Source: CBDFGQ01 sp965247295
GTDB taxonomy: Bacteria; Chloroflexota; Dehalococcoidia; Lucifugimonadales; JAGWBF01
DNA: 64,000 nucleotides
NCBI GenBank assembly: GCA_965247295.1
Contig: CBDFGQ010000007.1
Location: 248,001 to 312,000, forward strand
Reading direction: 5' to 3'
The notes under the pieces were generated by a model, which saw nothing but the letters and a program-made list of their open reading frames with translations, made no database searches and was not told the DNA's origin. Position numbers and translations under genes: made by a program. Below are positions 42,233-51,285 of this stretch, piece by piece (position 1 is the first letter of the stretch; each line of letters begins with the position of its first letter).

Positions 42233-43282
42233 TCATGGCGGCGTCTCCTTTCTCTCCCGCAGTGCCCTCACCAGCATTCCGGCGATCAGGGCGCAGATGG
42301 CCCCGGACACTCCCAGCAGCACGACAGAAGCGACGGTTGATAGGAAATCCAGACCGATCCCGCTCTCGGCCGCCTGTCTGAGTGCCACGGCCACGCTGCC
42401 GCTGAGGACAGTCACGCCGTAGAGGGACCTTATCCTAGACGCCTCGACGAACCGGGTGGCTGTAACCCCCAACTGCGACCCAGCGGAGGCCGCGGCGACC
42501 ATCATGACGGCGATCAGCAGGTCCACATGGTTGGACAACGAGTAGGCCAGCGTTCCCACCGAGCCGGTGATGACCACCTGGAACAGGTCGGTTCCCACCG
42601 CCACCGTGGTCGGTACACCCAACAAGTAGATCAGGATCGGCATCAGGATGAAGCCACCGCCGGCGCCCAGCAAACCCGCCAGAAAGCCGACGCCCAGCCC
42701 TATCGTTATAGGTACCCACACCGATATGCGCTGAATGCCCGACCCGGGTAGGGAAACGTATGCGGGCACACCAATTAGCCCCGGGAGCCCGATGTAGTGG
42801 GGAGGCAACCTGAGCGACTGCATCCGCTGGGCCAGGCTGGCCGTGGATACAAGATCCTGGTTGGACCCAGCCTGGCCGCGGGTCTTCACATAGTCGTACA
42901 GAATAAATATACCGAGGGCCCCCAGGAATACTACGTATGTATAGCGGATTACCGGCCCCGCCACGTCCCACGCCTCCAGCTGGGAATTCAACCGCTCGGC
43001 CAGGAACAGTGCCGGCACAGTACCTATAACCAGAAGCGCCCCCAGTTTGAGGTCCACATTGCCGACCGCGCGGTGCTTCAGCGTGTTGATGATGGAGGTA
43101 CCCATGATAACGGTGAGGCCAGTGCCCACCGCGAACAGGGGAGGAACGCCGAACACGAGCAAACCGCCGGTAATGAGAAAGCCCCCTCCCACCCCGAAGA
43201 AGCCGCTCAGGGTGCCTACCATCAACCCGAGCAACAGCAGAAGGGCCGGGTTCAGCTCAACGTCGGCGTTGGGAAAGAGCAT
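42233..43282 (-). CDS. TauE/SafE (TSUP) family membrane transporter
   Basis: A 349-residue polytopic membrane protein with about eight hydrophobic segments in two related halves, beginning LLLLLGLMVGTLSGFFGVGG and repeating GVGFLAGLLGAGGGFILMP in the second half. The paired G.LSG..G.GGG motif is the hallmark of the TSUP family, which moves sulfite, sulfoacetate or related organic anions. Substrate unknown. One or two tiny genes lie just upstream on the same strand. Confidence 0.88.
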   Translation of the reverse strand: MLFPNADVELNPALLLLLGLMVGTLSGFFGVGGGFLITGGLLVFGVPPLFAVGTGLTVIMGTSIINTLKHRAVGNVDLKLGALLVIGTVPALFLAERLNSQLEAWDVAGPVIRYTYVVFLGALGIFILYDYVKTRGQAGSNQDLVSTASLAQRMQSLRLPPHYIGLPGLIGVPAYVSLPGSGIQRISVWVPITIGLGVGFLAGLLGAGGGFILMPILIYLLGVPTTVAVGTDLFQVVITGSVGTLAYSLSNHVDLLIAVMMVAAASAGSQLGVTATRFVEASRIRSLYGVTVLSGSVAVALRQAAESGIGLDFLSTVASVVLLGVSGAICALIAGMLVRALRERKETPP

Positions 43283-43285
43283 GCC

Positions 43286-43372
43286 TCAGGAACCGTCGTG
43301 CGTGGCAACGCTGGACCTCATCGACCGTTCCAGGTAGTCCTCACGGGTGTGGAGAGCTATACCAATATCCAT
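43286..43372 (-). CDS. Possible 28-residue coupled small ORF
   Basis: ATG 43372 overlaps the stop of the upstream small membrane protein (TAATG), opening 28 codons (MDIGIALHTREDYLERSMRS...) that end three bases before the TauE/SafE start. The overlap suggests translational coupling, but there is no homology I can name. It may simply be a chance frame. Confidence 0.3.
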   Translation of the reverse strand: MDIGIALHTREDYLERSMRSSVATHDGS

Positions 43373-43563
43373 TAAGAATCGCCGTCCTTCGCGTCTCTTG
43401 AGTGCTGGAGGCCTAACCGGCCACGCTTGTTCCGGGTAAATTGCCTCAACACTACCTCCCAGAACCCATATAACCCCAGGGCCAGGCCCGCCGTCACGCC
43501 CAGGACAAAAACGGCCCACAACGCTCTGCTGTAGGCGCTGAGATCCTGCAAGAACTCGTTCAT
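43372..43563 (-). CDS. Small single-pass membrane protein
   Basis: A 63-residue protein starting at ATG 43563 (AGCAGG upstream). The frame is open to 43617, but the shorter start has the better ribosome site. One membrane segment (about residues 15-36: LWAVFVLGVTAGLALGLYGF) is followed by a basic cytoplasmic tail (RQFTRNKRGR). Its position directly before the transporter suggests an accessory subunit. No family recognised. Confidence 0.5.
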   Translation of the reverse strand: MNEFLQDLSAYSRALWAVFVLGVTAGLALGLYGFWEVVLRQFTRNKRGRLGLQHSRDAKDGDS

Positions 43564-43712
43564 AGCCTGCTGTGCCTCTACCTGGCCGCATCTGAATAAG
43601 GTGGCGGCCTCACCCATCTTATCACCGCTTCCAAGCCATATAAAAGGGTAGGAGCGTGTCTGCGTAGTTATGGCGTGGCGCGTTGCTGGCGAGTGCGGCG
43701 CCAGGCTAAAGT

Positions 43713-43740
43713 CTGAAATTTGTTCAAAATTGGATAAAAT
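43713..43740 (+). promoter_or_regulatory. Predicted promoter of the min genes
   Basis: CTGAAA (43713-43718), a 16-base spacer and TAAAAT (43735-43740) lie in an AT-rich patch about 200 bases upstream of minC. The rest of the 43618-43946 gap holds no convincing gene. A GC-rich stem around 43816-43836 sits in the leader. Confidence 0.4.
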
Positions 43741-43946
43741 AGGCCTTGAAATAGCTTTGATGAGGTTGCTAGCCTGGGTATCATCCCCAGATTTGGGGAA
43801 GACCTTGCTGAGGGAGTTCCCCCGCCCGCCGTCCTCCGGCGTTCCTGAACACTAAACGACGTCCCAAGGAATCGGGGGCCTCCCAAGTTACGCTCCGTGG
43901 TTGCCCGGGTTTCGACCACGGGGCCCAGGACCTGCGGAGTTTGGGA

Positions 43947-44711
43947 ATGTGGAGAGTGGTTGGGTTGCAGAGGCTTCGCCGCAGTCGGCTCCCTGATCGG
44001 GGTGTGGTTAAGGTGGTGGGTCGAGACAGCAACGTAGACTTCGCCCTTGACGACGGGGTACCCTTCACCGAGCTAGAGGTGGGACTGCGTCGCTACCTGC
44101 GCCAGAGCAATGGATGGTTCACCGCAGGGGCCGTTACCGTAAACGTGGGGCGCCGTACCGCGAATCCACAGGAACTCGGTCAGATAAGGCACGTCTTCGA
44201 GGACGAGTTCCATCTCAAGGTGGTCAGGTTCTGGTGCCGGGCGAGGGATGCTGAAGAGGCCATCTCCGAATACACCGGGGTTCCCATCAGCGTGGTCTCC
44301 CAGCAACCAGCATATCCCGGAAAATCCCAGACGGTGCTGCAAGGGACTGCTCCCCTTCTGGTTAGGGGCAACTGCCGTTCCGGGACTGCCATCCTCCACG
44401 ATGGCGATGTCGTGGTCCGAGGAGACGTAAACCCCGGTGCCCAGGTGACCGCCACGGGGGACATCATGGTCCTGGGGACGCTTAGAGGGACGGTCCATGC
44501 CGGCTCTGGAGACGCCGAGGGCACTGAGGCGACCATCATGGCCCTCTGTTTACAGCCCCTCCAGCTACGCATTGCCAGTTTCGTCTCGATCGCTCCTCCG
44601 GGCAAGCCAAAGCGGGGCCTGCCGGAGCGCCCGGAAATTGCGTATGTGAGCGGGCAGTCTATTGTGGTTGCACCATATTCCAGCAAATTTGACAGGACTC
44701 TTGAACACTGA
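43947..44711 (+). CDS. minC: Septum site-determining protein MinC
   Basis: About 254 residues. MinC inhibits FtsZ assembly away from midcell. The C-terminal half (PLLVRGNCRSGTAILHDGDV, VVRGDVNPGAQVTATGDIMV, LGTLRGTVHAG) is the right-handed beta-helix domain that binds MinD. The N-terminal part is more divergent. ATG 43947 is chosen because GGAG lies seven bases upstream; a TTG at 43941 is in frame. It is followed by minD and minE in the classic order. Confidence 0.9.
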   Translation: MWRVVGLQRLRRSRLPDRGVVKVVGRDSNVDFALDDGVPFTELEVGLRRYLRQSNGWFTAGAVTVNVGRRTANPQELGQIRHVFEDEFHLKVVRFWCRARDAEEAISEYTGVPISVVSQQPAYPGKSQTVLQGTAPLLVRGNCRSGTAILHDGDVVVRGDVNPGAQVTATGDIMVLGTLRGTVHAGSGDAEGTEATIMALCLQPLQLRIASFVSIAPPGKPKRGLPERPEIAYVSGQSIVVAPYSSKFDRTLEH

Positions 44712-44797
44712 GGAACGGGCTTGGGCACGTTTACCTTATATCATGTAACGGGCGAGTAGTTGGCCCGATTTGGGGGGGGGAAGGAAAGGAGGCACTT

Positions 44798-45670
44798 ATG
44801 GCAAGCAATGTGACCAATGGAGTATCACCTCGAATTTCGGAAAACGGGGGAACGGGAGCCATAAAGACTGGGACGGCGTATGTTATCACGTCGGGGAAGG
44901 GAGGTGTGGGTAAAACCACTGCCACGGCCAACCTGGGATCGGGACTGGCCCTCAGGGGAAAGAGGGTGGTGGTGGTGGACACGGACATCGGGTTGCGGAA
45001 CTTGGACGTAGTCATGGGACTGGAAAACCGCATCGTCTACGATCTGGTGGATGTGATAGAAGGGAGGTGCAAACTCAGCCAAGCCCTGGTCCGAGACAAG
45101 CACGCCAATGATCTGTGCCTCGTTCCTGCAGCCCAGACACGGGATAAGTCGGCCGTCGAGTCCCATCAGATGGTGGAGCTGTGCCAGCAGCTGAAGCAGG
45201 ATTTCGACTACGTGCTGATCGACTGTCCCGCTGGCATCGAGCAGGGCTTCCGAAACGCCATAGTCGCGGCGGACAGGGCCATAGTGGTAACCACCCCGGA
45301 GGTCTCGGCCATTCGAGATGCCGACAGGGTTATCGGGCTCCTGGAGGCGGCGGAGATTCCGGTCCCCGATCTGGTCATCAACCGTGTCAGGCCCGGCATG
45401 GTAAAACAGGGCGACATGATGGACCAGAAGGACATACTGGACCTTCTCTCAGTGCGGATGCTGGGCGTCGTTCCAGACGACGAGAAGATCATTGTTGCCA
45501 CCAACAAGGGAATACCGGCCGTACACGATCCCAAGTCCTGGTCTGGGGAGGCCTTCAGGCGCATTGCGGCGCGCATTGACGGTGAGGACCTACCCTTCCT
45601 CCAGCTGGAGGACGGCCATGGACTCCTCTCGAGAATCAGGAGTCTTGTCGGCCTTTCAGGGAGGGGCTAG
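44798..45670 (+). CDS. minD: Septum site-determining protein MinD
   Basis: A 290-residue deviant-Walker ATPase: GKGGVGKT at residues 33-40, VVVDTDIGLRNLDVVMGLE, and DYVLIDCPAGIEQGF. The C-terminal LLSRIRSLVG is a short amphipathic helix that would bind the membrane. There are about 25 extra residues before the P-loop strand compared with the E. coli protein. AAAGGAGG precedes the start. It recruits MinC and is displaced by MinE. Confidence 0.96.
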   Translation: MASNVTNGVSPRISENGGTGAIKTGTAYVITSGKGGVGKTTATANLGSGLALRGKRVVVVDTDIGLRNLDVVMGLENRIVYDLVDVIEGRCKLSQALVRDKHANDLCLVPAAQTRDKSAVESHQMVELCQQLKQDFDYVLIDCPAGIEQGFRNAIVAADRAIVVTTPEVSAIRDADRVIGLLEAAEIPVPDLVINRVRPGMVKQGDMMDQKDILDLLSVRMLGVVPDDEKIIVATNKGIPAVHDPKSWSGEAFRRIAARIDGEDLPFLQLEDGHGLLSRIRSLVGLSGRG

Positions 45671-45674
45671 TCCC

Positions 45675-45947
45675 ATGATCGACCTCCTTCGGTGGGCTCT
45701 TAACAGGCATGAACACAGCAAAGACGCGGCGCGACATAGGCTCAAGCTGATCCTCGTGATAGACCGCGTAGGGCTGGCTCCGGACCGAATGGACGCCATG
45801 AAGCGGGACATCATTGAGGTGGTATCCCGTTATCTGATCGTTGACGAAAACCTGATGGAGATGGACATGAAGCGCTCCGATGATTCCATGGTCCTCGTCT
45901 CGAATATTCCGATTAGAGAAGTCGTCCGGACCTATTCACCTGCGTAA
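45675..45947 (+). CDS. minE: Cell division topological specificity factor MinE
   Basis: A 90-residue MinE starting at ATG 45675, four bases after the minD stop. The MinD-stimulating part shows SKDAARHRLKLILVIDRVGL and the dimerisation domain shows MKRDIIEVVSRYLIVDENLM. It limits the MinCD zone to the poles. Length is normal. Confidence 0.95.
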   Translation: MIDLLRWALNRHEHSKDAARHRLKLILVIDRVGLAPDRMDAMKRDIIEVVSRYLIVDENLMEMDMKRSDDSMVLVSNIPIREVVRTYSPA

Positions 45948-45973
45948 CGGGAACCGCGGACCCAGGCCCTGTC

Positions 45974-46102
45974 ATGGCGGCGCTGTTTCCCAGGTGCTGG
46001 CTCCAGGTAACACATCCATCCCGCGTGGCCTGCGATTGTTCGCTTTGGGACACGTTGCGTCGTCCCTCCTCGTACGTCTCAAAAGGCATCATAACCTGTG
46101 TC
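45974..46102 (+). pseudogene. 5' part of a flaJ-like gene split by IS copy 3
   Basis: From ATG 45974 the frame is open for 43 codons and ends with GIITCV at the IS border. The last codon, GTC (46100-46102), is the target duplication. If the IS and one GTC are removed, reading continues in the same frame as VPRDIIFQYAMQQ into the FlaJ-like protein beyond. The first 30 residues are cysteine-rich and not clearly FlaJ-like, and no good ribosome site is seen, so the original start is uncertain. Confidence 0.55.
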
Positions 46103-46111
46103 TGTTGGGTG

Positions 46112-47131
46112 TCAGCGGTTTTGGACAGTTCTGGGTCCGAGAGATTGGGGTGAAGAAGCTCCTGGTTTGAGGGTTTCTCTGACCTCCTGATTGTACCGCC
46201 TCCGCCGGTCAAAAGTCTCTCGCTGTACCTCCTTCCTCTGGGCTAGAATTGCCTCCAGACGGCCTTCCAGCACGTCAGCCGGAGTTACAACCCTGAGCGC
46301 CTGATGATATCTTCGGTAGTTGTAGAACTCGACGAAGTCCCGGATGGCCGCCTCCAGGTCTTCCACCACCTCGTATGGCACCTGGTTAATGTCGTCTTTG
46401 AGGGTTCGGTGATATCTCTCCAGCTTCCCGTTGGTCTGAGGGTGATAGGGTGCTGCCAGGACGTGGCGAATGCCCACCACCCGCATGTACTCGCGGAAGG
46501 CCCGCGATACATAACCTGAGCCATTATCTGAGAGGAGCTTGGTCCGATCCTCCAGAGGTCCATCAGTCATACCAGTAGAGTCAACAGCTTCCTGGACCAC
46601 CTCTATGAGGGAGTCGGCCGTCATGTCCCGTTGCACCTTCCAGGCCAAGATGAACCGGGAGTAGTCGTCCATCACCGTCACGAGGTAGTAGTAGCCCCAT
46701 CCCACTACACGGAAGTAGGAGGCATCGGTGGCCCACAGCTGGTGGGGCCCTGTGGTCTTGTGCTGGTACTCTTTGCCCGCTGCCAACTGGTATTCGATCC
46801 GTTTCACCAGACCCTCCCGTCTCAGGATACGATAGACTGTGGAGGCGGAGACCGATAGGCCTCTGTGGTCGGTGAGCCAAGCCGCCAACTGCCGGCTTCG
46901 CCAGGTCGGCATCTCACGGGCTGCCGCCAGCACTACTGCCTCCTCTTCTAGTCGCAGGCGATTCCAGGGCCTCTCAGTTCCTTCCGTACCCTCCCAACTA
47001 CCCTGCCGGTGCCTCCACCTCCACCAATAATACGTGCTCCTGGAAATGCCAAGCTCCCTGAGTCGCCTGTTCTTCCCTCTACCATGTCGCTCCACCTCAG
47101 CCACGACCTTCGATTGTTCCACTACGCTCAT
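46112..47131 (-). CDS. IS3-family transposase OrfB, DDE integrase core (copy 3)
   Basis: A 339-residue DDE transposase almost identical to copy 1; one visible change is TDGPLEDR in place of TDVPLEDR. The catalytic residues (WATDASYF, LLSDNGSGY, NGKLERYHR) are intact, so this copy could be the active source. Confidence 0.94.
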   Translation of the reverse strand: MSVVEQSKVVAEVERHGRGKNRRLRELGISRSTYYWWRWRHRQGSWEGTEGTERPWNRLRLEEEAVVLAAAREMPTWRSRQLAAWLTDHRGLSVSASTVYRILRREGLVKRIEYQLAAGKEYQHKTTGPHQLWATDASYFRVVGWGYYYLVTVMDDYSRFILAWKVQRDMTADSLIEVVQEAVDSTGMTDGPLEDRTKLLSDNGSGYVSRAFREYMRVVGIRHVLAAPYHPQTNGKLERYHRTLKDDINQVPYEVVEDLEAAIRDFVEFYNYRRYHQALRVVTPADVLEGRLEAILAQRKEVQRETFDRRRRYNQEVRETLKPGASSPQSLGPRTVQNR

Positions 47132-47529
47132 GCGCCGGTGCCGTTGTCGTGTAGGGGCGGCAGAGCTGTTTTTTTGAAGCGGTGCAACTCCAGGGACAAC
47201 TCACCCACCAGCTGCTTCAGTTCACTGTTCTCCCGCTTGAGCTGCTCTATCTCTTGCCGGGTCGCATCACGCACACTGTCCCGAGTCAACCTCTCCTTCC
47301 CAGCTTCCATAAACCCCTTCGTCCAGGCGTAGTAGGAGTGGGGTTTGATTCCTTCCCGTCGGCACAGGTCATTAACGGTAGTCTCCCGTCTGAACCCCTC
47401 CAAGACGATGCGAATCTTCTCTTCAGGGGTATACTTACGGCGGGTCGCTGCACGGACCTGACGCACGAAGCTTCGTGTCTCCTGGCTTCGCTCCTCAGCT
47501 TGACTGGCCTGATCCTCTACCTGGGTCAT
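47128..47529 (-). CDS. IS3-family transposase OrfA (copy 3)
   Basis: A 133-residue product identical to the other two copies, with the helix-turn-helix, coiled coil and A7 frameshift run. The start overlaps nothing; its stop overlaps the orfB start by four bases (ATGA). Confidence 0.94.
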   Translation of the reverse strand: MTQVEDQASQAEERSQETRSFVRQVRAATRRKYTPEEKIRIVLEGFRRETTVNDLCRREGIKPHSYYAWTKGFMEAGKERLTRDSVRDATRQEIEQLKRENSELKQLVGELSLELHRFKKTALPPLHDNGTGA

Positions 47530-47644
47530 CGATGACTCCTTTCACTTAGGGTTAATCTACCCCTCTGAAGGAGCCTCTACCACCCCCAACCTCCTCGGTT
47601 TTCTAGGCCTCAATAGTGTCCAATTGCGCTGACACCCTACAGTC

Positions 47645-49018
47645 CCAAGGGACATCATCTTCCAATACGCTATGCAGCAGGTCAACAGCACGGCCATATA
47701 TTTCAGGCAGGTATACCTGTTGGCCAAGCGCGCGGGCATGGAGTATGGCCGGGCCTTCCAGCTAGTCTCCCAGAGGGCCAAGGCCAATACGGTGAAAAGC
47801 CTTCTGCTCAGGTTCGCAGGCTCCCTATCCTCCGGCGAATCTGAACACGAGTTTCTGGCCCAGGAAGCCCGTGTAGAGTCCGAGCAGTACACCAACAAGT
47901 ACCAGAGGTCTCTGGAGACCCTCAGCAAGTGGGGCGACGCCTACGCCGCGTTGCTGGTTTCCATTGCCCTCATCGTCGTGGTGGGCATGATCTCCACCAT
48001 GCTTTACGACATGGGGGATGCCTTCGTGTTGATGATCACGTCATCCATGTTCATCATGTCCCTATTCGGGGCCTACGTCATATACAAGACCGCTCCCTTT
48101 GAAGTAACGGCCTACAAGAAAAGCGATGGTTTAGGCCCCAAGGAACGGCGGTGGGCCGTCTTCTGGTTACGGATCGGCCTGTTCGCCGGTGTACCGATGG
48201 CGCTGATTCTGCTCGTGGTCGCTGGCCTGGGCCCTGCCATTTTGGTCCTGGGTCTCGCCCTCCTTCCGGCGGGTGTTTTTGCCTACATGGACGATAGCAA
48301 GGTAGCCAGCATAGATGAGGAGGTAGACAAGTTCCTCCGCTCGCTGGGCGGAGTTGCGGAAGCCCTGGGAACGACTCTCGGCCGGGCAATGGAGAAGATA
48401 GACCGGCGCTCACTGCGTACTCTGGAGCCCTACGTCCGGCGATTGCAGACGCGGCTGCGCAGCCGGATAAGCTCGGAGGTCTGCTGGGATAAGTTCATAG
48501 ACGAAACGGGTAGCGAGCTGGTGAACCGGTCGACGCGCATGTTCGTGCATGGGACCACCATGGGTGGAAGCCCCGAGAGGGTAGGGAGGATCTCGTCGGA
48601 CTTCGCGCTGAACATATCGCTCCTCCGGTCCCAGCGACGGGTGCGAGCCCTTCCCTTCGCATACCTAACCATACCCCTGCACGGGGCCATGACCGGCCTC
48701 CTCATCTTCGTCCTCCAAATCATGCTTTCCTTCAACGAGAGGATATTTTCGGCTACCGCCGAGCTGGAAGCCCAGTCGCCCGGTGCAATAGGGAAAATTC
48801 CCAACCTGCCGGCTTTCCAGCCCAAGGACATGGATCAGATCATTTGGCTGACCTTGCTTGCAGTGATCATCCTCACCATCACCAACTCACTATCCCCTCA
48901 CTTCGCCACCGGAGGCCATTCGCTGAAGCTGGCCTTCTATGGAAGTATAATGTGTATCATATCCGGGGTGAACTTGATGATAATCCCGTCGATAGCCGGT
49001 AGTCTGCTGTCGATCTAG
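47645..49018 (+). pseudogene. FlaJ/TadC-like T2SS F-domain membrane protein, 3' part after IS copy 3
   Basis: About 457 residues with two type II secretion F domains. The first (YFRQVYLLAKRAGMEYGRAF to the helix pair after residue 90) is followed by several strongly hydrophobic segments; the second begins EEVDKFLRSLGGVAEALGTT. This layout matches archaellum FlaJ-type platform proteins found in Chloroflexota. A new start at ATG 47672 could still give a 448-residue protein. No FlaI ATPase gene is in the window. Confidence 0.75.
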
Positions 49019-49094
49019 GCGCAATATCCAATTTGGGTGGCACAGAGTCGTATCGAGGCGGCGCCCGTTTCACGGGACCTAGGAGGTATGGGAC

Positions 49095-49649
49095 ATGGCT
49101 TTCCTGAATAAGTTCCTGAAGAAAAAGGAGGACGCCGAAGATGCGGCGGGCGAGGACGACCTCCTGGACATAGGGCTATCCGCTGACCTTGACGTGGGAC
49201 TACCCGCTGACCTTGACTTGGGCGCCGCGGGGGGTCTGGGCTCATTAGCGGCCCTGGCCGATGAGACGGACCCGGTGGGTGGAGCAGACATGGATGAGGA
49301 AGATGAAGTTGGACCGGCTCCCGACCTGACGGATACCAAGCGATTCAGGACCAACACCGTAACTATCAACGATGATTCTGACGACGAGGACGAGGACGCG
49401 GACGTGCCGCCCGCCCCGTCGCCGCTACATGCCGAGCCCGCCGCGGCCCAGGCCAGTGTGGCGACGACCGACCTCGGAACTGATGACGGGGAGAAGGCTG
49501 AAGGTCTCGGGGGCCTTATGTCCATCTTCGAAGATGAGGTTGAAGTAGACAAGACGCTTAGCACACTGAACTCTTGGGTTGAGGATGTGGAGGCCGAGGA
49601 GCTGGTGGACGAGCTGCGTTCCCTAATGGAGGACCTGGAAAGGCTCTAG
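49095..49649 (+). CDS. Very acidic protein downstream of the flaJ-like gene
   Basis: A 184-residue protein with a short basic N-terminus (MAFLNKFLKKK), a long Asp/Glu-rich low-complexity middle with a near repeat (IGLSADLDVGLPADLDLG), and a C-terminal helical part (TLSTLNSWVEDVEAEELVDE). AGGAGG stands eight bases before the ATG. The C-terminus recalls archaellum FlaD/E-like proteins, but only faintly. Position suggests a partner of the flaJ-like protein. No confident family. Confidence 0.65.
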   Translation: MAFLNKFLKKKEDAEDAAGEDDLLDIGLSADLDVGLPADLDLGAAGGLGSLAALADETDPVGGADMDEEDEVGPAPDLTDTKRFRTNTVTINDDSDDEDEDADVPPAPSPLHAEPAAAQASVATTDLGTDDGEKAEGLGGLMSIFEDEVEVDKTLSTLNSWVEDVEAEELVDELRSLMEDLERL

Positions 49650-49719
49650 GAGCAATTGCCGTCGTACCCCATGCGGGTGGTTGCTGCCGACCAGTTCAGG
49701 AGCAAGGGACCCCGGCGAG

Positions 49720-50670
49720 TCAGTTGAGTACCCTCTTAGGCTCGCCGGCCAGGTAGCAGAGGATGTCCTCAACGACCTCCCGGAAGAAAATCTCGTAGCC
49801 CTCGGTTGTGACGTAACCTATATGGGGAGTGACAACCGTGTTCTCCAGCCGCCTGAGGGAATGGTCCAAAGGCAGCGGCTCCTCGTCGAACACATCCAGG
49901 GCTGCCCCGGCTATGGTTCCATTGCGCAGCGCCTCTACCAGCGCCCCCTCGTCCACTATGGGACCCCTCGAGGTGTTCACCAGGTAGGCCGCCGGCTTCA
50001 TGAGCCCCAGCTCCCGCGCCCCAATGAGACCTCGGGTCCGGCTGCTCAGGACCAGGTGAATGGAGACCACGTCCGATCTGGCTAGCAGCTCGTCCCTTCC
50101 TACCAGGCTGGCGCTGAACTGGGATGCCCGCTCCATCGTGAGGTTCTGGCTCCAGGCAATGACCGACATGCCGAAGGCGTTGCCCACGGTGGCCACCTGT
50201 GAGCCCAGGTCTCCCAGCCCCATCACCCCAAGTACCTTGCCCCTCAGACCGGTACCCATGCTTACCTGCCACCTGCCCTCACGAGTCGCCCGGTCTTCCC
50301 GCGGGATGTGCCTCAACAGCGCCAGGATTAGCCCCCAGGTTAGCTCCGCTGTGGGGTGGGGCAGCCCCGCCGTGCCGCAGACCGTTACGCCCAGCTCTCT
50401 GGCCCCCTCTATGTCAATGGATGCGTTCCGCATCCCCGTGGTGACGAGCAGCTTCAACCTGGGTAGCCGCTCCAACAGGCTGCGAGGAAAGGGGGTCCTC
50501 TCTCGCATCGCCACAACGATGTCGAACGCCTCGAGACGGGCGGCCACCGAGTCCTCGTCCGGCAGGTGGTCTCGGAATACCTGGACGTCGGTATCCGGCG
50601 GCAGGCCGGTCCAGTCGGCCATCTCAAGGCATACTCCCTGATAGTCGTCCAGTACCGCGACGCGGACCAC
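49720..50670 (-). CDS. D-2-hydroxyacid dehydrogenase (NAD-dependent)
   Basis: A 316-residue enzyme. The NAD-binding motif is GVMGLGDLGSQVA. The catalytic Arg is in VNTSRGPIVDE, the Glu in DVFDEEPLP, and the His in VVTPHIGY. It interconverts a 2-keto acid and its D-hydroxy form. It stands alone on the minus strand, divergent from the RidA-like gene. The substrate (phosphoglycerate, glyoxylate or other) is not clear from sequence. Confidence 0.9.
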   Translation of the reverse strand: MVRVAVLDDYQGVCLEMADWTGLPPDTDVQVFRDHLPDEDSVAARLEAFDIVVAMRERTPFPRSLLERLPRLKLLVTTGMRNASIDIEGARELGVTVCGTAGLPHPTAELTWGLILALLRHIPREDRATREGRWQVSMGTGLRGKVLGVMGLGDLGSQVATVGNAFGMSVIAWSQNLTMERASQFSASLVGRDELLARSDVVSIHLVLSSRTRGLIGARELGLMKPAAYLVNTSRGPIVDEGALVEALRNGTIAGAALDVFDEEPLPLDHSLRRLENTVVTPHIGYVTTEGYEIFFREVVEDILCYLAGEPKRVLN

Positions 50671-50869
50671 GGATCTACCTCCCCCAGCGATGTACCAGCA
50701 TGTTCTACGTGTCGGAACTCACCGCTCCGACGTGACAGTGTCATTCTACGGCAGGGCTGCGGGAGTGGCAACGCGTTATCAGGTATGCTATCCATTCTGT
50801 GGAAAATCCCCTGGGGACTTGATAAGATGTGGCAAGACATTTCCGCGGAGAGACGGGGAAGGAGGAGCA

Positions 50870-51256
50870 ATGCCAGATAAGAGTTACCTAAATCCCGATA
50901 CCATGGGCTCACCCCAGGGGTACAGCCACGTTGTAAAGGTGGGCGACACGGTCTACATCGCCGGCCAGGTTGCGAGGGCCCGCGATGGCAGTGGTCCTGG
51001 AGTGGACGATCCCGAGGGGCAGGTGAGGCAGGTGTGGCGCAATGTGGAGGCAGCCGTCAAGTCAGTGGGGGGCAACCTCCAGAATATCGTCAAGACGACT
51101 ACCTATATAACCAGCATTCAATATTCAGGGGCGGTGCGCAAGGTGAGGGACGAGCTGTATAAGGACTCCAACCCGCCGACCAGCACCCTGCTGGTGATTT
51201 CAGAGCTGGCCGCCCCCGAATTTCTGGTGGAGATTGAGGCCATCGCCGTGGTCTGA
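50870..51256 (+). CDS. RidA-like (YjgF/UK114 family) protein lacking the key arginine
   Basis: A 128-residue protein starting at ATG 50870 after GGAGG; the frame is open from 50690. Family features: YSHVVKVGDTVYIAGQVA, NVEAAVKSVGGNLQNIVKTT and VEIEAIAVV. In archetypal RidA an arginine in the PAR.T segment binds the imine; here the segment reads PPTSTLLV, with threonine in that place. It may therefore not be a 2-aminoacrylate deaminase. It heads a plus-strand group with a hydrolase and a transporter. Confidence 0.85.
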   Translation: MPDKSYLNPDTMGSPQGYSHVVKVGDTVYIAGQVARARDGSGPGVDDPEGQVRQVWRNVEAAVKSVGGNLQNIVKTTTYITSIQYSGAVRKVRDELYKDSNPPTSTLLVISELAAPEFLVEIEAIAVV

Positions 51257-51285
51257 TAGCGACTCAATGAAATCGAGGGGGCAGC

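Larger units (their letters stand above)
46103..47641 (-). mobile_element. IS3-family insertion sequence, copy 3 (1539 bp, inverted)
   Basis: Same element as copies 1 and 2, in opposite orientation. It is flanked by a 3-bp direct repeat, GTC at 46100-46102 and 47642-47644, the only copy with a visible target duplication. This fixes the element's ends (TGTAGGG...CCCAACA) and its 3-bp duplication size, in line with the IS3 family. It interrupts a flaJ-like gene. Confidence 0.96.

Noticed and set aside
45880..46170. Plus-strand frame running from minE into IS copy 3
   Set aside because: It is out of frame with both minE and the restored flaJ-like frame, and its end is made of IS sequence.
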